DNA of 64,000 bases from Opitutus sp. GAS368. Its GTDB lineage: Bacteria; Verrucomicrobiota; Verrucomicrobiia; Opitutales; Opitutaceae. The notes beneath the pieces were generated by a model. It had not been told where the DNA came from. It searched no databases and saw only the letters and a list, made by a program, of their open reading frames with translations. Shown in pieces: positions 30,563 through 41,186 of this stretch (the stretch's first letter is position 1; each line of letters starts with the position of its first letter). Both the position numbers and the translations under genes were made by a program. The stretch spans positions 1-64,000 of the forward strand of contig CAMDOF010000007.1 in assembly GCA_945903465.1 (NCBI GenBank), given 5' to 3'.

Positions 30563-31942
30563 ATGAACTACCTGTCCCAATCTTGGCTCCTCAACCGCCG
30601 CCAAGCCCTAAAAGCGCTCGGCAGCTTCATCTCTCTTCCGTTGCTGGAGTGCATGATACCGCCGCTGCGAGGAGCGGAAAAAGTCGCGACTGCCACGCCC
30701 AAGCGCAGCGCCTTCATCTACCTCGCGAACGGTGTGCATTCGTTAAACTATCAGATCACGAAGCCCGGGAAGGATTATCAGTTCTCCCGCTCGTTGAAGC
30801 CACTGGAGAAGCATCGCAATGTCATCACGCCGATCAGCGGGCTTCATCACCCAGGAGGTCTCAGCCATCACCACAATTGCATCAGGATTTGGCTGACCGG
30901 TGGCAAGCTCGGCCCTTCCGACCGCAACACCATCTCCGTGGACCAGAAAATGGCGGAGATCACCGCACGTCAGACTCGCATCCCTTCGCTGGAAGTTGCC
31001 ATCACGCAGGATTCCCTTGCGTGGACAGCGGATGGCGTGCGGTTGCCTGCGATGCATCGTTGCAGCGAGATTTTCGCATCCCTCTTTGAAGAACCCAAAG
31101 GCGGCAAAACCGTCCAACGCCGTGCTCTGCGCCGCAAAGGCAGCGTGCTCGACGCAAACCTCGCCGAAGTGCGCCGATTGGAAAAAACCATGGGGACCGA
31201 AGACAAAGGCCGCATGGAGCAATACCTCACCTCCGTCCGCGAGGCCGAAATCCGCACCCGGCGGGCCGATGCGTGGCTCGATAAACCGCTGCCCGCTGTC
31301 TCTGACGCCAACCGCCAGCGCATCAACCGCGACATCGCGGCCACCATGGCGGGCGATTATTTTCGCACCGTCTATGACCTCATGGTGCTCGCCTTTCAGA
31401 CGGACGTGACTCGCGTGGCCACGTTTAGCCTCGGCGGTGAGGGCCAGGCCATTGCCATTCCCGAGATCGGCATCACCGAGTCGCGCCACCAACTCAGCCA
31501 CCACGGCGGCGATCCGGGCTACATCGAAAAGCTCACGAACTACGACACCTTCGCGATCGAGCAATTTAGCTATTTCCTCACGCGGCTCGCAGAAACCAAG
31601 GACCTCAACGGCAAGCCACTCCTCGGCACCACGATGGCGCTTTTCGGCAGCGGCATGTCCTACGGTCACAGCCACGGGAATGCGAATCTTCCGCTCGTCC
31701 TCGGCGGTGGCTCCGACCTCGGCTTGAAGCACGGCAGCCATCTCGACTTCAACAAATCAGCCAAAGACTTCCAAGGCTACGCACTCGGCACCGACGGAGC
31801 GCTTACCACCGCCCATTACCAACTCTGCAGCCGCCCCGCCAACACCGACGCCCATATGAGCAACCTACTCCTCCTCATGGCCCAGCGCATGGGCGTGGAG
31901 ACGGACAGGTTCGGCGACAGCAACAAGGTGATCGCGCTATGA
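30563..31942 (+). CDS. DUF1552 domain-containing secreted protein
   Basis: 459 aa; [85 protein letters not shown]; directly downstream of the DUF1592-type gene. Confidence 0.9.
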   Translation: MNYLSQSWLLNRRQALKALGSFISLPLLECMIPPLRGAEKVATATPKRSAFIYLANGVHSLNYQITKPGKDYQFSRSLKPLEKHRNVITPISGLHHPGGLSHHHNCIRIWLTGGKLGPSDRNTISVDQKMAEITARQTRIPSLEVAITQDSLAWTADGVRLPAMHRCSEIFASLFEEPKGGKTVQRRALRRKGSVLDANLAEVRRLEKTMGTEDKGRMEQYLTSVREAEIRTRRADAWLDKPLPAVSDANRQRINRDIAATMAGDYFRTVYDLMVLAFQTDVTRVATFSLGGEGQAIAIPEIGITESRHQLSHHGGDPGYIEKLTNYDTFAIEQFSYFLTRLAETKDLNGKPLLGTTMALFGSGMSYGHSHGNANLPLVLGGGSDLGLKHGSHLDFNKSAKDFQGYALGTDGALTTAHYQLCSRPANTDAHMSNLLLLMAQRMGVETDRFGDSNKVIAL

Positions 31943-33261
31943 TTCCGTTCCTGGTTCGTCGTTCTTGGTTCTCACTTTGTCCTTGGTTGTCAGTCCTTGC
32001 TTGTTCGCTCGTCGTTCAAGCGAAAGCGGCCAACGAAGCCCGGGTAACTAAGAATCAACTACAAGCGACGGAAGTCTTTCGTCCCGAGGCCGGGAAGTTC
32101 CCGCCTTTGGAAAAAGCGCACTCCTACCGCGGCGAACTCATCTTCGTAGATCACGCGAATCGCCGTGGCAGCATCCGCGTGGAGGGAAGGGGAGTGTTTC
32201 GCATGAACGATCCGCATCCTTTCGCCATGCTGCCCTACGGCACGATTCGGTATCACGGCGCACCTGCGGATCTGCGCGACGTCCCGCTCGGCACGGTGCT
32301 CCATGTCCGCGCTTTTTTGCCACCGGACCCGAAGACTTCCGTCGTGCCGGTGCTGCCGGTCGACAACAAGGAGAAAGACGCGAACCACCGTCGTGGTAGC
32401 GGCATCTTCCCCGCCGAGAATCATGTGCTCCTCCTCGAAGACGAGTTCAGCCATTGCCAGCGCGAGGGATTGACTTGGAGGCTCAAGGAAGCGGAAGTAA
32501 AGAACCGTGAAGGCAGTCTCATCGCCAGCCGCGGGCCGAAAGAAGGCACCGAAGGCAAGGTCAGCGAGGAAACACTGACCTTCGACTCCGCCACCCGCGT
32601 CTGGCGCGGCCGTGAATGCCTGCGCATCGAGCACCTGATCGCTGAAGGCACCTGGCCTGCCGAAGGGAAAAAGGCTCTCGGCGGCCAATCTGTCCTGCTC
32701 GGTATCACTTGGAAACCTACGCTTCCCGGTGTGTTCACTCGCTTTCACATTGCGGATATTTGGCTCGATGACGCCGCGATGCAAAACGCCACGCAGCATC
32801 AAACCGAAACGCACAAAGCTTTCATCCGCAGTCGTTGGATACCCGCATGGGTCGATGCCGTCGAGTATGGCCAGTTCGGACGCGCCACGGTGACCGCCAC
32901 GCTGTTCGGCGGCGTGGACGCGTCGCTCTACGCGGAATTCACCAAGGGCACCGCTGCCCTGATGAACGGCGTCGAGACCACACTGAAACATATAGAGGGC
33001 GGCACCGCGGGTCCCACGCAGATGGCCGCGCGAGGCATCATCCACGACGTGATCAAGGCACCCGGAAGCACCCCTCTCGGCAGCAGTGGTATCCAGATCC
33101 GATTTGAGACCGACCTCATTACCGAAGGCATGCGCCCCACCCGAATCGTCAAAGTCCGCCCCGCCAGCTGGCCCGATCTCCACTTGCCGCGCGAAGAGTA
33201 TGTCGTCCAAGGCAGCATCGACGAGCGCTTTCCGTCCCACGCCATTTTCCCGAAATACTGA
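31939..33261 (+). CDS. Secreted protein of unrecognised family (paralogue 1 of tandem pair)
   Basis: 440 aa; signal peptide; ATGA overlap with DUF1552 gene; [58 protein letters not shown] shared with next gene. Confidence 0.85.
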   Translation: MIPFLVRRSWFSLCPWLSVLACSLVVQAKAANEARVTKNQLQATEVFRPEAGKFPPLEKAHSYRGELIFVDHANRRGSIRVEGRGVFRMNDPHPFAMLPYGTIRYHGAPADLRDVPLGTVLHVRAFLPPDPKTSVVPVLPVDNKEKDANHRRGSGIFPAENHVLLLEDEFSHCQREGLTWRLKEAEVKNREGSLIASRGPKEGTEGKVSEETLTFDSATRVWRGRECLRIEHLIAEGTWPAEGKKALGGQSVLLGITWKPTLPGVFTRFHIADIWLDDAAMQNATQHQTETHKAFIRSRWIPAWVDAVEYGQFGRATVTATLFGGVDASLYAEFTKGTAALMNGVETTLKHIEGGTAGPTQMAARGIIHDVIKAPGSTPLGSSGIQIRFETDLITEGMRPTRIVKVRPASWPDLHLPREEYVVQGSIDERFPSHAIFPKY

Positions 33262-33274
33262 TCCCGCTGTGAAA

Positions 33275-34591
33275 ATGTTTATTGCTCCTTGTTTGTGGTT
33301 CTCAATTGCGGGCACGCGATCTGTAGTTTGCTCCTCGTTGTTGGCCCTTGTTGGTTCGTTCGCGGTTCATTCGCACGCCGCCAACGAAGCACCAGGAATC
33401 GAACCCTTCCGCCCCGAAGCGGGAAAGTTTCCACCTTTGGAAAAGGCCCATTCCTATCGTGGTGAACTCGTCTTTGTGGATCATGCGAACCGCCGCGGCA
33501 GCATCCGCGTGCAGGGATCGGGCATGTTTTTCCGCAACGACCCGCATCCCTTCGCCATGCTCTCGTATGGCATCGTTCGTTATCACGGCGCGCCGGCGGA
33601 TCTGCGGGATATCCCGCTCGGCGCCATGCTGCACGTCCGGGCCTTCCTCCCACCTGACCCGAAGACCTCCGCCGTGCCGGTGCTGCCGGTGAACTACAAG
33701 AACGTGGACGCAGGCCATTATCGTGGCACCGGCACAGCACCTGCCGAGAATCACGTCCTCCTCCTCGAGGACGAGCCCAGCCACTGCCAGCGCGAGGGAT
33801 TCGTCTGGAAGCTCAAAGAAGTGGACCTGAAGAACAACGAAGGGATGATCGTCGCCAGCCGCGAAGCGAAGGCAGGCGGCGACGGCAAGACCAGTGAGGA
33901 AAAGCTCACCTTCGATGCCGCCACCCGCGTCTGGCGCGGCCGTGAGGCTCTCACGATCGAAGATTTGGTCGCCGAGGGAGCGTGGCCCGCGGAAGGAAAA
34001 AAGGCCCTCCAAGGCCAATCCGTCTTCCTCGGCATCTGCTGGAAGCCAACCCCTGGCGGCATCTTCAACCGCTTTCACATCTCGGACATTTGGCTCGACG
34101 ACGCGGCCCTGCAACGCGCCGCTCACAGCCAAACCGAGACCCACAAGGCCTTCATCCGCAGTCGTTGGATGGCGGCGTCGATTGATGCCGTGGAGTATGG
34201 CACGTTCGGCCGCGCCACGGTGACCGCGACCCTCTTCGGAGGCATGGACGCGTCGCTTTATGCCGATTTCACCAAAGGCACCCCCGCCCTGATGAACTCG
34301 GTCGCCAATACCCTGAAGCACACCCACGGCGGCTACGGCCCCGCGCACATGGCCTCCAAAGGCCCCATCGTCGACGTCACCAAAGCAACCGGCGACGTCC
34401 CGCTCGGCAGCAGCGGCATTCAGATCCGATTTGAAACCGATCTCATCATCGAAGGCATTCGTCCCACCCGCGTCGTCCGCGTCCGTCCTGCGAGCTGGCC
34501 CCAGGCTCAGGTTCCCCGCGAGGAATACCTCAGCGAGGTTGCCAACCCCGAGGAACGCTTCCCCACACCCGCCATCTTCCCGAAATACTGA
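33275..34591 (+). CDS. Secreted protein of unrecognised family (paralogue 2 of tandem pair)
   Basis: ORF listed from 33086; ATG 33275 gives signal peptide [93 protein letters not shown]; same ..AIFPKY C-terminus. Confidence 0.85.
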   Translation: MFIAPCLWFSIAGTRSVVCSSLLALVGSFAVHSHAANEAPGIEPFRPEAGKFPPLEKAHSYRGELVFVDHANRRGSIRVQGSGMFFRNDPHPFAMLSYGIVRYHGAPADLRDIPLGAMLHVRAFLPPDPKTSAVPVLPVNYKNVDAGHYRGTGTAPAENHVLLLEDEPSHCQREGFVWKLKEVDLKNNEGMIVASREAKAGGDGKTSEEKLTFDAATRVWRGREALTIEDLVAEGAWPAEGKKALQGQSVFLGICWKPTPGGIFNRFHISDIWLDDAALQRAAHSQTETHKAFIRSRWMAASIDAVEYGTFGRATVTATLFGGMDASLYADFTKGTPALMNSVANTLKHTHGGYGPAHMASKGPIVDVTKATGDVPLGSSGIQIRFETDLIIEGIRPTRVVRVRPASWPQAQVPREEYLSEVANPEERFPTPAIFPKY

Positions 34592-34613
34592 CTCTGGTTG
34601 TTCCTCCAGAAAC

Positions 34614-35882
34614 ATGAAAACCACTTTCCTTGCCTTCGTGCTCACCTCACTCACGGCCCTGCACGCCGCTGCGCCCGACCTGTCCAAGCTCGGTTCTCGC
34701 GCCTCGCTCGACGTGGTCATCGCCGCCACAGCGGATTCGGCCTTGAAGCAGGCGCTCGGCGATCACGCCACAGCGATTCTGGCCGCCGCAGAGCAGCATC
34801 CGCACGTGCAGGCTGTCACCCGCACCATTGAGAGGGCGCCGGGCACCTTCACGAAGGTCAACACCACGCCCGATGCTTTGAGAAAGGCCGCAGGCGGAGA
34901 CATCGCCCTCTTCGACACGCTGACGATGGTCAACACCGGCATCCTCAACGGCCATGCTCACGCGAGTCGTGACAAAAAGACGGATCCCTACGACGCGGCC
35001 TTCATCGAGCATCTCGGGCAGATCTCCTCGTTGGAAAGTCTTTCACTGGTGGTGACCGTGTTCGAGGAGTCTTCGCTGGACGCGATTCTAAAACTGAAGC
35101 GCCTCAAATCCCTGCGCATCGAGAAGCGATACGACAACGGCCCCGGCGACTCCGCGCTCGCGAAGCTCTCGCAGCTCGCGACGTTCCCCGATTTGAAATC
35201 CCTGTCGCTGCATTACTTCAGCAAGGCCACCGACGCCGGCCTCGAGCACTTGGCCGGGCTTAGGAACCTCGAGAGCTTCAGTTTCCGGGGCCACCTCGCC
35301 GGTCGTGCCTTCGCGAAGTTTGAGGGCTGGACCAAGTTGAAGTCCGTCGCCTTCCACGGCAACGGCATCGATGACGAAGGCTTCGGCCATATCTGCGAGC
35401 GGTTCCCCAATCTGGAATCGCTCAATCTCATTCACGCCCGCGTGCTCACCGATGCCAGCGCCGTGCATCTGCTGAAGCTCAAAAAACTCAAGAACATCAT
35501 CCTCAACGGTCCCAAAATGACGGCGGCCTGGCATGGAAATTTGAGCACATTGCCTCTGGAATCGCTGTCCGTCACCCAGGGTAACGCCCTGCCTGAGGCA
35601 CAGGCCATTGCAGGCGCGAAGTCGATCCCGACCCTGCGTCGATTTTCCATGAGCGGCAAAACGCTGACCGATGCCGATCTCGCCGCGCTCGCCGGCGTGA
35701 CCCAGCTCGAATCACTTTTCCTTGAAGGCCTCGAACTTCCCGAAGCCCGCCTTCCGCAGTTGCGAGCCTTCGCTCACCTCAAGACCCTCTCCCTCAAAGT
35801 CTCAGGAAAAGGCTACCCCGAGGAAATCCAGACCAAGGTGAAGGCGCTGCTGCCATCGGTGGCAGTAAAGTTCACCCCTTGA
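34614..35882 (+). CDS. Secreted leucine-rich-repeat protein
   Basis: ORF listed from 34431; ATG 34614 gives signal peptide MKTTFLAFVLTSLTALHAAAP. Repeats such as LKSLSLHYFSKATDAGLEHLAGLRNLESFSF, LESLNLIHARVLTDASAVHLLKLKKLKNIIL, LTDADLAALAGVTQLESLFLEGL. Confidence 0.85.
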   Translation: MKTTFLAFVLTSLTALHAAAPDLSKLGSRASLDVVIAATADSALKQALGDHATAILAAAEQHPHVQAVTRTIERAPGTFTKVNTTPDALRKAAGGDIALFDTLTMVNTGILNGHAHASRDKKTDPYDAAFIEHLGQISSLESLSLVVTVFEESSLDAILKLKRLKSLRIEKRYDNGPGDSALAKLSQLATFPDLKSLSLHYFSKATDAGLEHLAGLRNLESFSFRGHLAGRAFAKFEGWTKLKSVAFHGNGIDDEGFGHICERFPNLESLNLIHARVLTDASAVHLLKLKKLKNIILNGPKMTAAWHGNLSTLPLESLSVTQGNALPEAQAIAGAKSIPTLRRFSMSGKTLTDADLAALAGVTQLESLFLEGLELPEARLPQLRAFAHLKTLSLKVSGKGYPEEIQTKVKALLPSVAVKFTP

Positions 35883-35899
35883 CCACGGCGAACTGGTCG

Positions 35900-36240
35900 G
35901 CGCGGACTTTATTCACGCACCGACCAGTTTGGCCACCCGCCGACCTTCCCGAATCGCATGCAGCTCGGCGCGCTCTTCCGCGAACGTCCCGAACAGTTCA
36001 CCGAAATTTCCACGCCGGCGAATTTTTTCACCGCCGCTATCGCCAACGCCTCCTACATCAAAGAGCGCTTCGTCGTCGGTTACGCGATGGGCAACACCAA
36101 GTTTCGCGGGCTGCAATTGCAGGCGGAGCTGCGCTGGGAAGACACTTATTTCGGCACGCGCGAGTTTCAGGCGCCTCATCGGCGCAGGTGCGCGCGGCGG
36201 GCTTTGTGATTACCACCGCCAACGGCCGCGCGATTCGGCG
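35900..36240 (+). pseudogene. Degraded TonB-dependent receptor fragment
   Basis: MQLGALFRERPEQFTEISTPANFFTAAIANASYIKERFVVGYAMGNTKFRGLQLQAELRWEDTYFGTREFQ continuing in another frame as SSAQVRAAGFVITTANGRAI. Confidence 0.7.
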
Positions 36241-36263
36241 TCAGTCCTCGGACAATCGCGCGG

Positions 36264-36368
36264 TGGGCCGATGCCGGCTTGATCGGCAGACACAAAGTGA
36301 ACGGTCGGGTCGTCTTGTTCGATCAGGCCGAGGTGGAGGGATTCATCCGGGGTTGCCGGGTGAGCTGA
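36264..36368 (+). pseudogene. Fragment resembling an excisionase/MerR-type HTH C-terminus
   Basis: Reading frame WADAGLIGRHKVNGRVVLFDQAEVEGFIRGCRVS* resembles the HTH_17 pattern (..RHKVG-R-LFD-AEV..FI). Confidence 0.45.
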
Positions 36369-36417
36369 TCACCAGGTTCTACGTCACCCGGGCTCATTTT
36401 CATTGGACGATTCGAAA

Positions 36418-36450
36418 AGTGGCCAAGAAGTGGCCAAGAAGTGGCCAAGC
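36418..36450. repeat. Three tandem copies of an 11-bp unit AGTGGCCAAGA
   Basis: Read directly: agtggccaaga agtggccaaga agtggccaagc. Confidence 0.85.
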
Positions 36451-36455
36451 ACGTT

Positions 36456-36495
36456 TAAAAAGGAGAAGGCCAACAACGTGTAAGTTATTGGCCTT
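36456..36495 (-). terminator. Rho-independent terminator downstream of tRNA-Asn
   Basis: AAGGCCAA (36466-36473) / TTGGCCTT (36488-36495) perfect 8-bp stem; on the minus strand followed by CTCCTTTTT. Confidence 0.75.
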
Positions 36496-36498
36496 CAT

Positions 36499-36573
36499 TG
36501 GCTGCCCGGGTAGGGATCGAACCTACGACCAAGTGATTAACAGTCACCTGCTCTGCCACTGAGCTACCAGGCA
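36499..36573 (-). tRNA. tRNA-Asn(GTT), 3' CCA encoded
   Basis: Reverse complement TGCCTGGTAGCTCAGTGGCAGAGCAGGTGACTGTTAATCACTTGGTCGTAGGTTCGATCCCTACCCGGGCAGCCA: 7-bp acceptor stem TGCCTGG/CCGGGCA, anticodon loop CTGTTAA, T-loop GGTTCGATCC. Confidence 0.97.
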
Positions 36574-36804
36574 ATGGCTTTGAATGACCCACGCCAAACA
36601 AAGAGGAAACGAAAAACAGCGGGTAACTACCCCTTGTCAACGCTCGTTTTAACCTTTTCCACATTCCTTGAGCAATCCGTTCCGCCCTAAAGCCGAAAAG
36701 TAAGCTTCGGCCGAGCTTGCCCGACGCGCTAAACACATGGGTGCGTGGTGATTGTTTAGGCTGCAGTCACGAGCATTTTTTCGGCGAAGAAGCCTGGCTG
36801 GCGT

Positions 36805-36980
36805 CCTCTTCGTCCCGAGGCGGTCGCTGGGCCTTGCTGGGCCTTCGCGTGCTCGACGATGGTCCTCCAGGCAGCTCCTCTTCGCCCCGAGGCGCTCGCT
36901 GGGCCTTGCTGGGCCTTCGCGTGCTCGACGATGGTCCTCCGGGCAGCTCCTCTTCGCCCCGAGGCGGTCGCTGGGCCTTG
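36805..36980. repeat. Tandem repeat, 72-bp unit, about 2.4 copies
   Basis: cctcttcg(t/c)cccgaggcg(g/c)tcgctgggccttgctgggccttcgcgtgctcgacgatggtcctcc(a/g)ggcagct begins at 36805, 36877 and 36949 (period 72). Confidence 0.9.
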
Positions 36981-37315
36981 TTGGGGACGATCGGCCAAGA
37001 GCCGAACCGCGGACCACCAACCCACGCGACTCAAGCCAACCCGCGTTCATAACCCTCACACCCACTACCCGCGAGAACCAAGCTCAACGGTGGCGGGGAC
37101 GCCCCCCAAAGCTCAGTCGCGGTGCCGAGAACGTGGGCCCGATGGGCCAAAGGCGCGCGTTCGCGCGGGCGCACGCACCGAAGGAGCTGGGCGGGGCTGG
37201 GCTAAGGCTGCGGCTTGAGCCCGTGAGAGATCGGCTGGCGCCGCTGGCTCGACCACTCCGCCATTGGCCGAAGTGGTTGAGCGGGCCGGGAGGCCGAACG
37301 CGACCAGCGACGAGG

Positions 37316-38161
37316 TCAGCGCAGGGTCTTCCGCAAAAAGGCGAGCCCTTTAATGGCGATATCGTTCCGCTTCGGCTCGATCTTGCGCCAAATCGCGGCA
37401 GCGCGGGCAATCACCTTGACGTCGGTGGTGAACGATTCGATCACGACGTCCCCTTTGTAGCCGACCTCTTTGAGGGCCTTCGCGATTGGCTTCCAATCGA
37501 TATGGTCTCCACCCGGCGTACCGCGATCACTGCCACAAGCATGAAAATGCGCGAGGTACTTGCCGGCCTTGCGGATGGCGGCGGCCTGGTCCTTTTCCTC
37601 GATATTCATGTGAAAAGTATCGAGGTGCAACTTAACCGCTTTGGAACCGACGGCCTTGATTAATTTGAGGCCTTGATCGCACGTGTTGAGAAAATCGGTC
37701 TCAAAGCGGTTGAGGGGTTCAATGCAGATGGTCACGCCGCTCGCCTCCGCGTGTTTGGCGAGCAGCTTAAGGTTGGCCACGACGAGGGCCCACTCGACTT
37801 TTTGCTGGGCCGGCTCGACGGCATCGGCCTTGCCCACGACAGAGTAAGCCGGGCCGATCAAGGACGGGCAACCGAGAATCACCGCTTGGTCGATGAGCGC
37901 CTTACAATAATCCATCGCCGTCTTCTGCTCCTCGGGTGTGCCTCGGAAATCGCGTCCGGGTCCCATGGCCGCACAAACGCTCCCGATAGCCAACCCCGCC
38001 TTGTCGGCGGCGGCCTTCACCTTGACCGGATCGATGTGCGCGGGATCTTCGATCGCGAGCTCAACGGTTTCGAAGCCCCATTTTTTAAACGTCGCGAAGA
38101 GCTTGGTGCTCTCAGTCGTAAACGGGGAAACGAAGAGAAATGAATTGATGCCGAATCTCAT
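37316..38161 (-). CDS. Sugar phosphate isomerase/epimerase, D-psicose/D-tagatose 3-epimerase-like
   Basis: 281 aa; MRFGINSFLFVSPFTTES, FETVELAIEDP, ICIEPLNRFETDFLNT, LHLDTFHMNIEE, DVVIESFT. Confidence 0.9.
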   Translation of the reverse strand: MRFGINSFLFVSPFTTESTKLFATFKKWGFETVELAIEDPAHIDPVKVKAAADKAGLAIGSVCAAMGPGRDFRGTPEEQKTAMDYCKALIDQAVILGCPSLIGPAYSVVGKADAVEPAQQKVEWALVVANLKLLAKHAEASGVTICIEPLNRFETDFLNTCDQGLKLIKAVGSKAVKLHLDTFHMNIEEKDQAAAIRKAGKYLAHFHACGSDRGTPGGDHIDWKPIAKALKEVGYKGDVVIESFTTDVKVIARAAAIWRKIEPKRNDIAIKGLAFLRKTLR

Positions 38162-38524
38162 AATGATGCGAGGGGAGGAAGTTGCAGTGCCGAGCCTAAC
38201 TAAAACAAGGCAGCCTCTTCCCTGGGCTCAAGGCGATTTCTTCAACCACGCAAAAATCTCTCGGTCGGAGCACAGCGCAGCGCGGGAAACGGCGGGCCGC
38301 CCCACCCTCAAAGTTACACCGATGGCCCGAAAGATTTAGAATTTAATTTGCCCGGCAACCGGAGTCTGCGAGCGATTGGACGCCTCGCCCTCGCCGGCGC
38401 AATCAGCTCGGAAAAGGCGGAACGTGAGCGGACGTGGGTTTTAAAGGTGGCGCGGCTTAGCGGTGGGCGTGGCCCGCTCAAGGGTGCAGCCGTCGGCCCG
38501 GTGACGAACCGCGTTCGGCCGAAA

Positions 38525-39754
38525 CTAGATCCGCAGAAATAGCTTCCTTCGATCCATCCAAACTAACAGTAGCCACATGACCGCCAGCGTGGCGGCGCCG
38601 TGCAGCAGCGGTTCGTAGGCCGAGCCGAAAGAGCGAAACGCGGACGTGCCTAAGTGGGTCGTCAAAGCCTTCGCGATAAAGCCCTCGAAGAGATGCGCGA
38701 TGAGATAAGCCGCGATTGAATTCATGCCGATGACTTTCAACGGCCAGGCCCAGCGCGACAGCCCCCGCACGTCCACGAGGAAATAAAACACCGCTAAGAA
38801 CAGGCAGCACCAGCCGCCGCTCACCAAGACCCAGCTGGAAGTCCAGATGCGTTTAACCACGGGAGCCACCCCGAGCAGACTCAAGGCCCAGCCGATGGCG
38901 AGTGCGGCGACGCCAGCGATCAGCAGCTCTTGAATTTTAGCGAGCGGAGGACGAGCGGAACGTAAGCGATGGCCGACGATCAAACCAATAATCATGGTGC
39001 CAAGGGTCGGAATGAAACTCAACGTGGCATAACCGCCGCGATTAAAGACGAAGGGTTTTTCCCGGCTAAAAAGATTAAGAAACCACGTGTCAAAGGACCA
39101 AGCCGGTTGGCTATTTTTCTGCCAATGGGCCGCGAAACCGGAGAGCCCGTGGCTCTCGAGCCACGCCTTGGGCACACCCACTTGGGCGTATTCGAACGGG
39201 GCGCTCGGGAGGGGTTGGGCGGCAAACAACGCCCAATAGCCGACGAGAATTGCCACCAAGGCGATGACTTGGTCGCGCAATGGCCGAAAACCCAGCAGGA
39301 AGAGAAAACCATAACCCAAGCCGATCTGGGAGAGGGTATCCTCAAAGGTCCAGTTGGTGCCCGTCGCACTTGCTCCGGTGGATCGTAAAAATACGCCGAG
39401 CAGGACGAGGGCGACGGCTCGCGTGAACGCGTGCCCGCTCAGCGCCCACGCGGACTGCCCACGAGCGCGGCGGCTCGCAATTGAAAACGGCAAAGCCACG
39501 CCGACGAGGAAGGAAAATGATGGCTGGATCAGATCGTGCAAAGAGCAGCCGACCCATTCGACATGGCTCTGGTGCCACGCGACCCATTTCCAGAATCCGC
39601 TTTCGGGCAAGGCGCGGGCCACCCGAGAGAGTCGCAAGACCTCCGCCATCATCAGGAACATGACGAAGCCGCGGTAGACATCGAGTGAAGCGAGCCGCGG
39701 GCTCGGCGGAGGCGGCGACGCGGCGAAGGCGACGGGGGCAGGGGCAGGGTTCAT
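38525..39754 (-). CDS. DUF5009 / heparan-alpha-glucosaminide N-acetyltransferase-like membrane protein
   Basis: 409 aa; RLASLDVYRGFVMFLMMAEVL, HVEWVGCSLHDLIQPSFSFLVGVALPFSIASR, multiple TM segments, GMNSIAAYLIAHLFEGFI. Confidence 0.8.
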   Translation of the reverse strand: MNPAPAPVAFAASPPPPSPRLASLDVYRGFVMFLMMAEVLRLSRVARALPESGFWKWVAWHQSHVEWVGCSLHDLIQPSFSFLVGVALPFSIASRRARGQSAWALSGHAFTRAVALVLLGVFLRSTGASATGTNWTFEDTLSQIGLGYGFLFLLGFRPLRDQVIALVAILVGYWALFAAQPLPSAPFEYAQVGVPKAWLESHGLSGFAAHWQKNSQPAWSFDTWFLNLFSREKPFVFNRGGYATLSFIPTLGTMIIGLIVGHRLRSARPPLAKIQELLIAGVAALAIGWALSLLGVAPVVKRIWTSSWVLVSGGWCCLFLAVFYFLVDVRGLSRWAWPLKVIGMNSIAAYLIAHLFEGFIAKALTTHLGTSAFRSFGSAYEPLLHGAATLAVMWLLLVWMDRRKLFLRI

Positions 39755-40000
39755 GATGAGGGGCAGTGAGTGACGGGCGGACGGGCGAAAAGCCTGGGGT
39801 GGGCGAAGCAGATGGCGCGGCTGGTTACGAAGGGGGAAGGCTGATGCGCGCGTCGAGGAGAGAAAAGCGGGGCGGCGATGAGCGGAGATTGGGAGCGAGG
39901 ACGCCTGGTGGCGGCTCCGTTCAACCGGCCCGGCGAAGGCCGTGGCACGAGGGGGGCTTAATGGATTGGCGGCGGGGCAGGAAGGCGCGGGCGGAGCGGC

Positions 40001-41074
40001 TCATGGTCTGGCGGGGGTGGGATTGGCGGCACGCATTTTTTCCTTCGCCCGTAAAAGCATCCGCAGCGGGTGCAGCTCCTCATCACTTGTCAGCGGCATG
40101 GCGACACCGGCTACCAGATGCCGTGCGACAAAGTCGAAATAGTCGCCAGACTCACCACCAACCAACGGTTCGGTCATAGCGGTCGCCGTGACCAATCGCG
40201 TGCGCGCGCCACCGTCGACGGACTCAATAAAACCCTTGGTGCCAAAGACGCGCAAGGTTTCGTAACCGTGGGGCAAGCGCGGATGGCCTGGGTTGAGATA
40301 ATTGACGATGAAGGTCGCGATCCCGCCATTTTCCAACTCGAGCTGCGCGGCCCCGGCCATGCGACCCGCGCCCGGCTCCGGGCTGCCGAACAACGTCTCC
40401 CACCCGCTGACCGAATTGATACGCACACCCCCGACGTGCTCAATCATGCGAGCGGCATGAACACCGGACTGGAGAAACTGGCCACCATCGATGTCCTCGT
40501 CCTGCGGGCGCGAGAGGCCGTAACGATAGGATTTCTGCACGAGCACCTGAACGACCTCGCCGACCGCACCCTCGCGAACGAGCCGGCGCATCGCGGCGTA
40601 GTTAGGGACGAAGGCCGTGCCGGCCATTTCGTGAAACTGCTTACCCGTACGTTTCGCCGTCGCGAGGATCGCATCGAGGTCTCGCTCGGTGAGGGCGGCG
40701 GGTTTTTCTGCGTAGACGTGTTTGCCCGCTTCGAGGCACCGCACCGCATCGCGAGCCTGGTCCCCGCGTCGCGGCGAGCAGAGCGAGACGATCGCAACGT
40801 CTGAGTCCGCGAGCAGGGCCTCGAGGGAAGCGTGCACGCGCACGCTCGGGGGCCACGTCGCGGTGCGCATCGCGGCGACGGCAACTAAGCGCGCGTGCGC
40901 ATGGGCATCGAGGAAGGCGGCGCTGAGCTGATGCCCATTCGAACCGTAGAGGCCGACGCCGATTTTTTGAAACCCGCCCGACTCGGCGGCGCCGGCGAAG
41001 GGGGCCGCCAGGCCCAGCGCGAAAAAGCTCAAGCGGAAGACATCGCGCGCGCGGAACCAGCGAACCCACGCCAT
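40001..41074 (-). CDS. Gfo/Idh/MocA family oxidoreductase
   Basis: Internal ATG 41074 (MAWVRWFRARDVFRLSFFALGLAAPFAGA..). KIGVGLYGSNGHQLSAAF, SDVAIVSLCSPRRGDQARDAVRCLEAGKHVYAEKPAALT. ATG 41182 is an alternative start. Confidence 0.85.
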   Translation of the reverse strand: MAWVRWFRARDVFRLSFFALGLAAPFAGAAESGGFQKIGVGLYGSNGHQLSAAFLDAHAHARLVAVAAMRTATWPPSVRVHASLEALLADSDVAIVSLCSPRRGDQARDAVRCLEAGKHVYAEKPAALTERDLDAILATAKRTGKQFHEMAGTAFVPNYAAMRRLVREGAVGEVVQVLVQKSYRYGLSRPQDEDIDGGQFLQSGVHAARMIEHVGGVRINSVSGWETLFGSPEPGAGRMAGAAQLELENGGIATFIVNYLNPGHPRLPHGYETLRVFGTKGFIESVDGGARTRLVTATAMTEPLVGGESGDYFDFVARHLVAGVAMPLTSDEELHPLRMLLRAKEKMRAANPTPARP

Positions 41075-41186
41075 CGGGGGTACTCGCGTGAAAACGGAAC
41101 GGACTGCGCGGAAGCTTGGGCCCACCGAAAAAAACGCGGTGAACCCAGCCGGCCGGCGAACTTGGGGGGAAAGCGCGGGCATATGA

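Noticed and set aside
36805-36980. Possible CRISPR array
   Set aside because: Repeats are contiguous 72-bp units with no unique spacers and no cas genes nearby.
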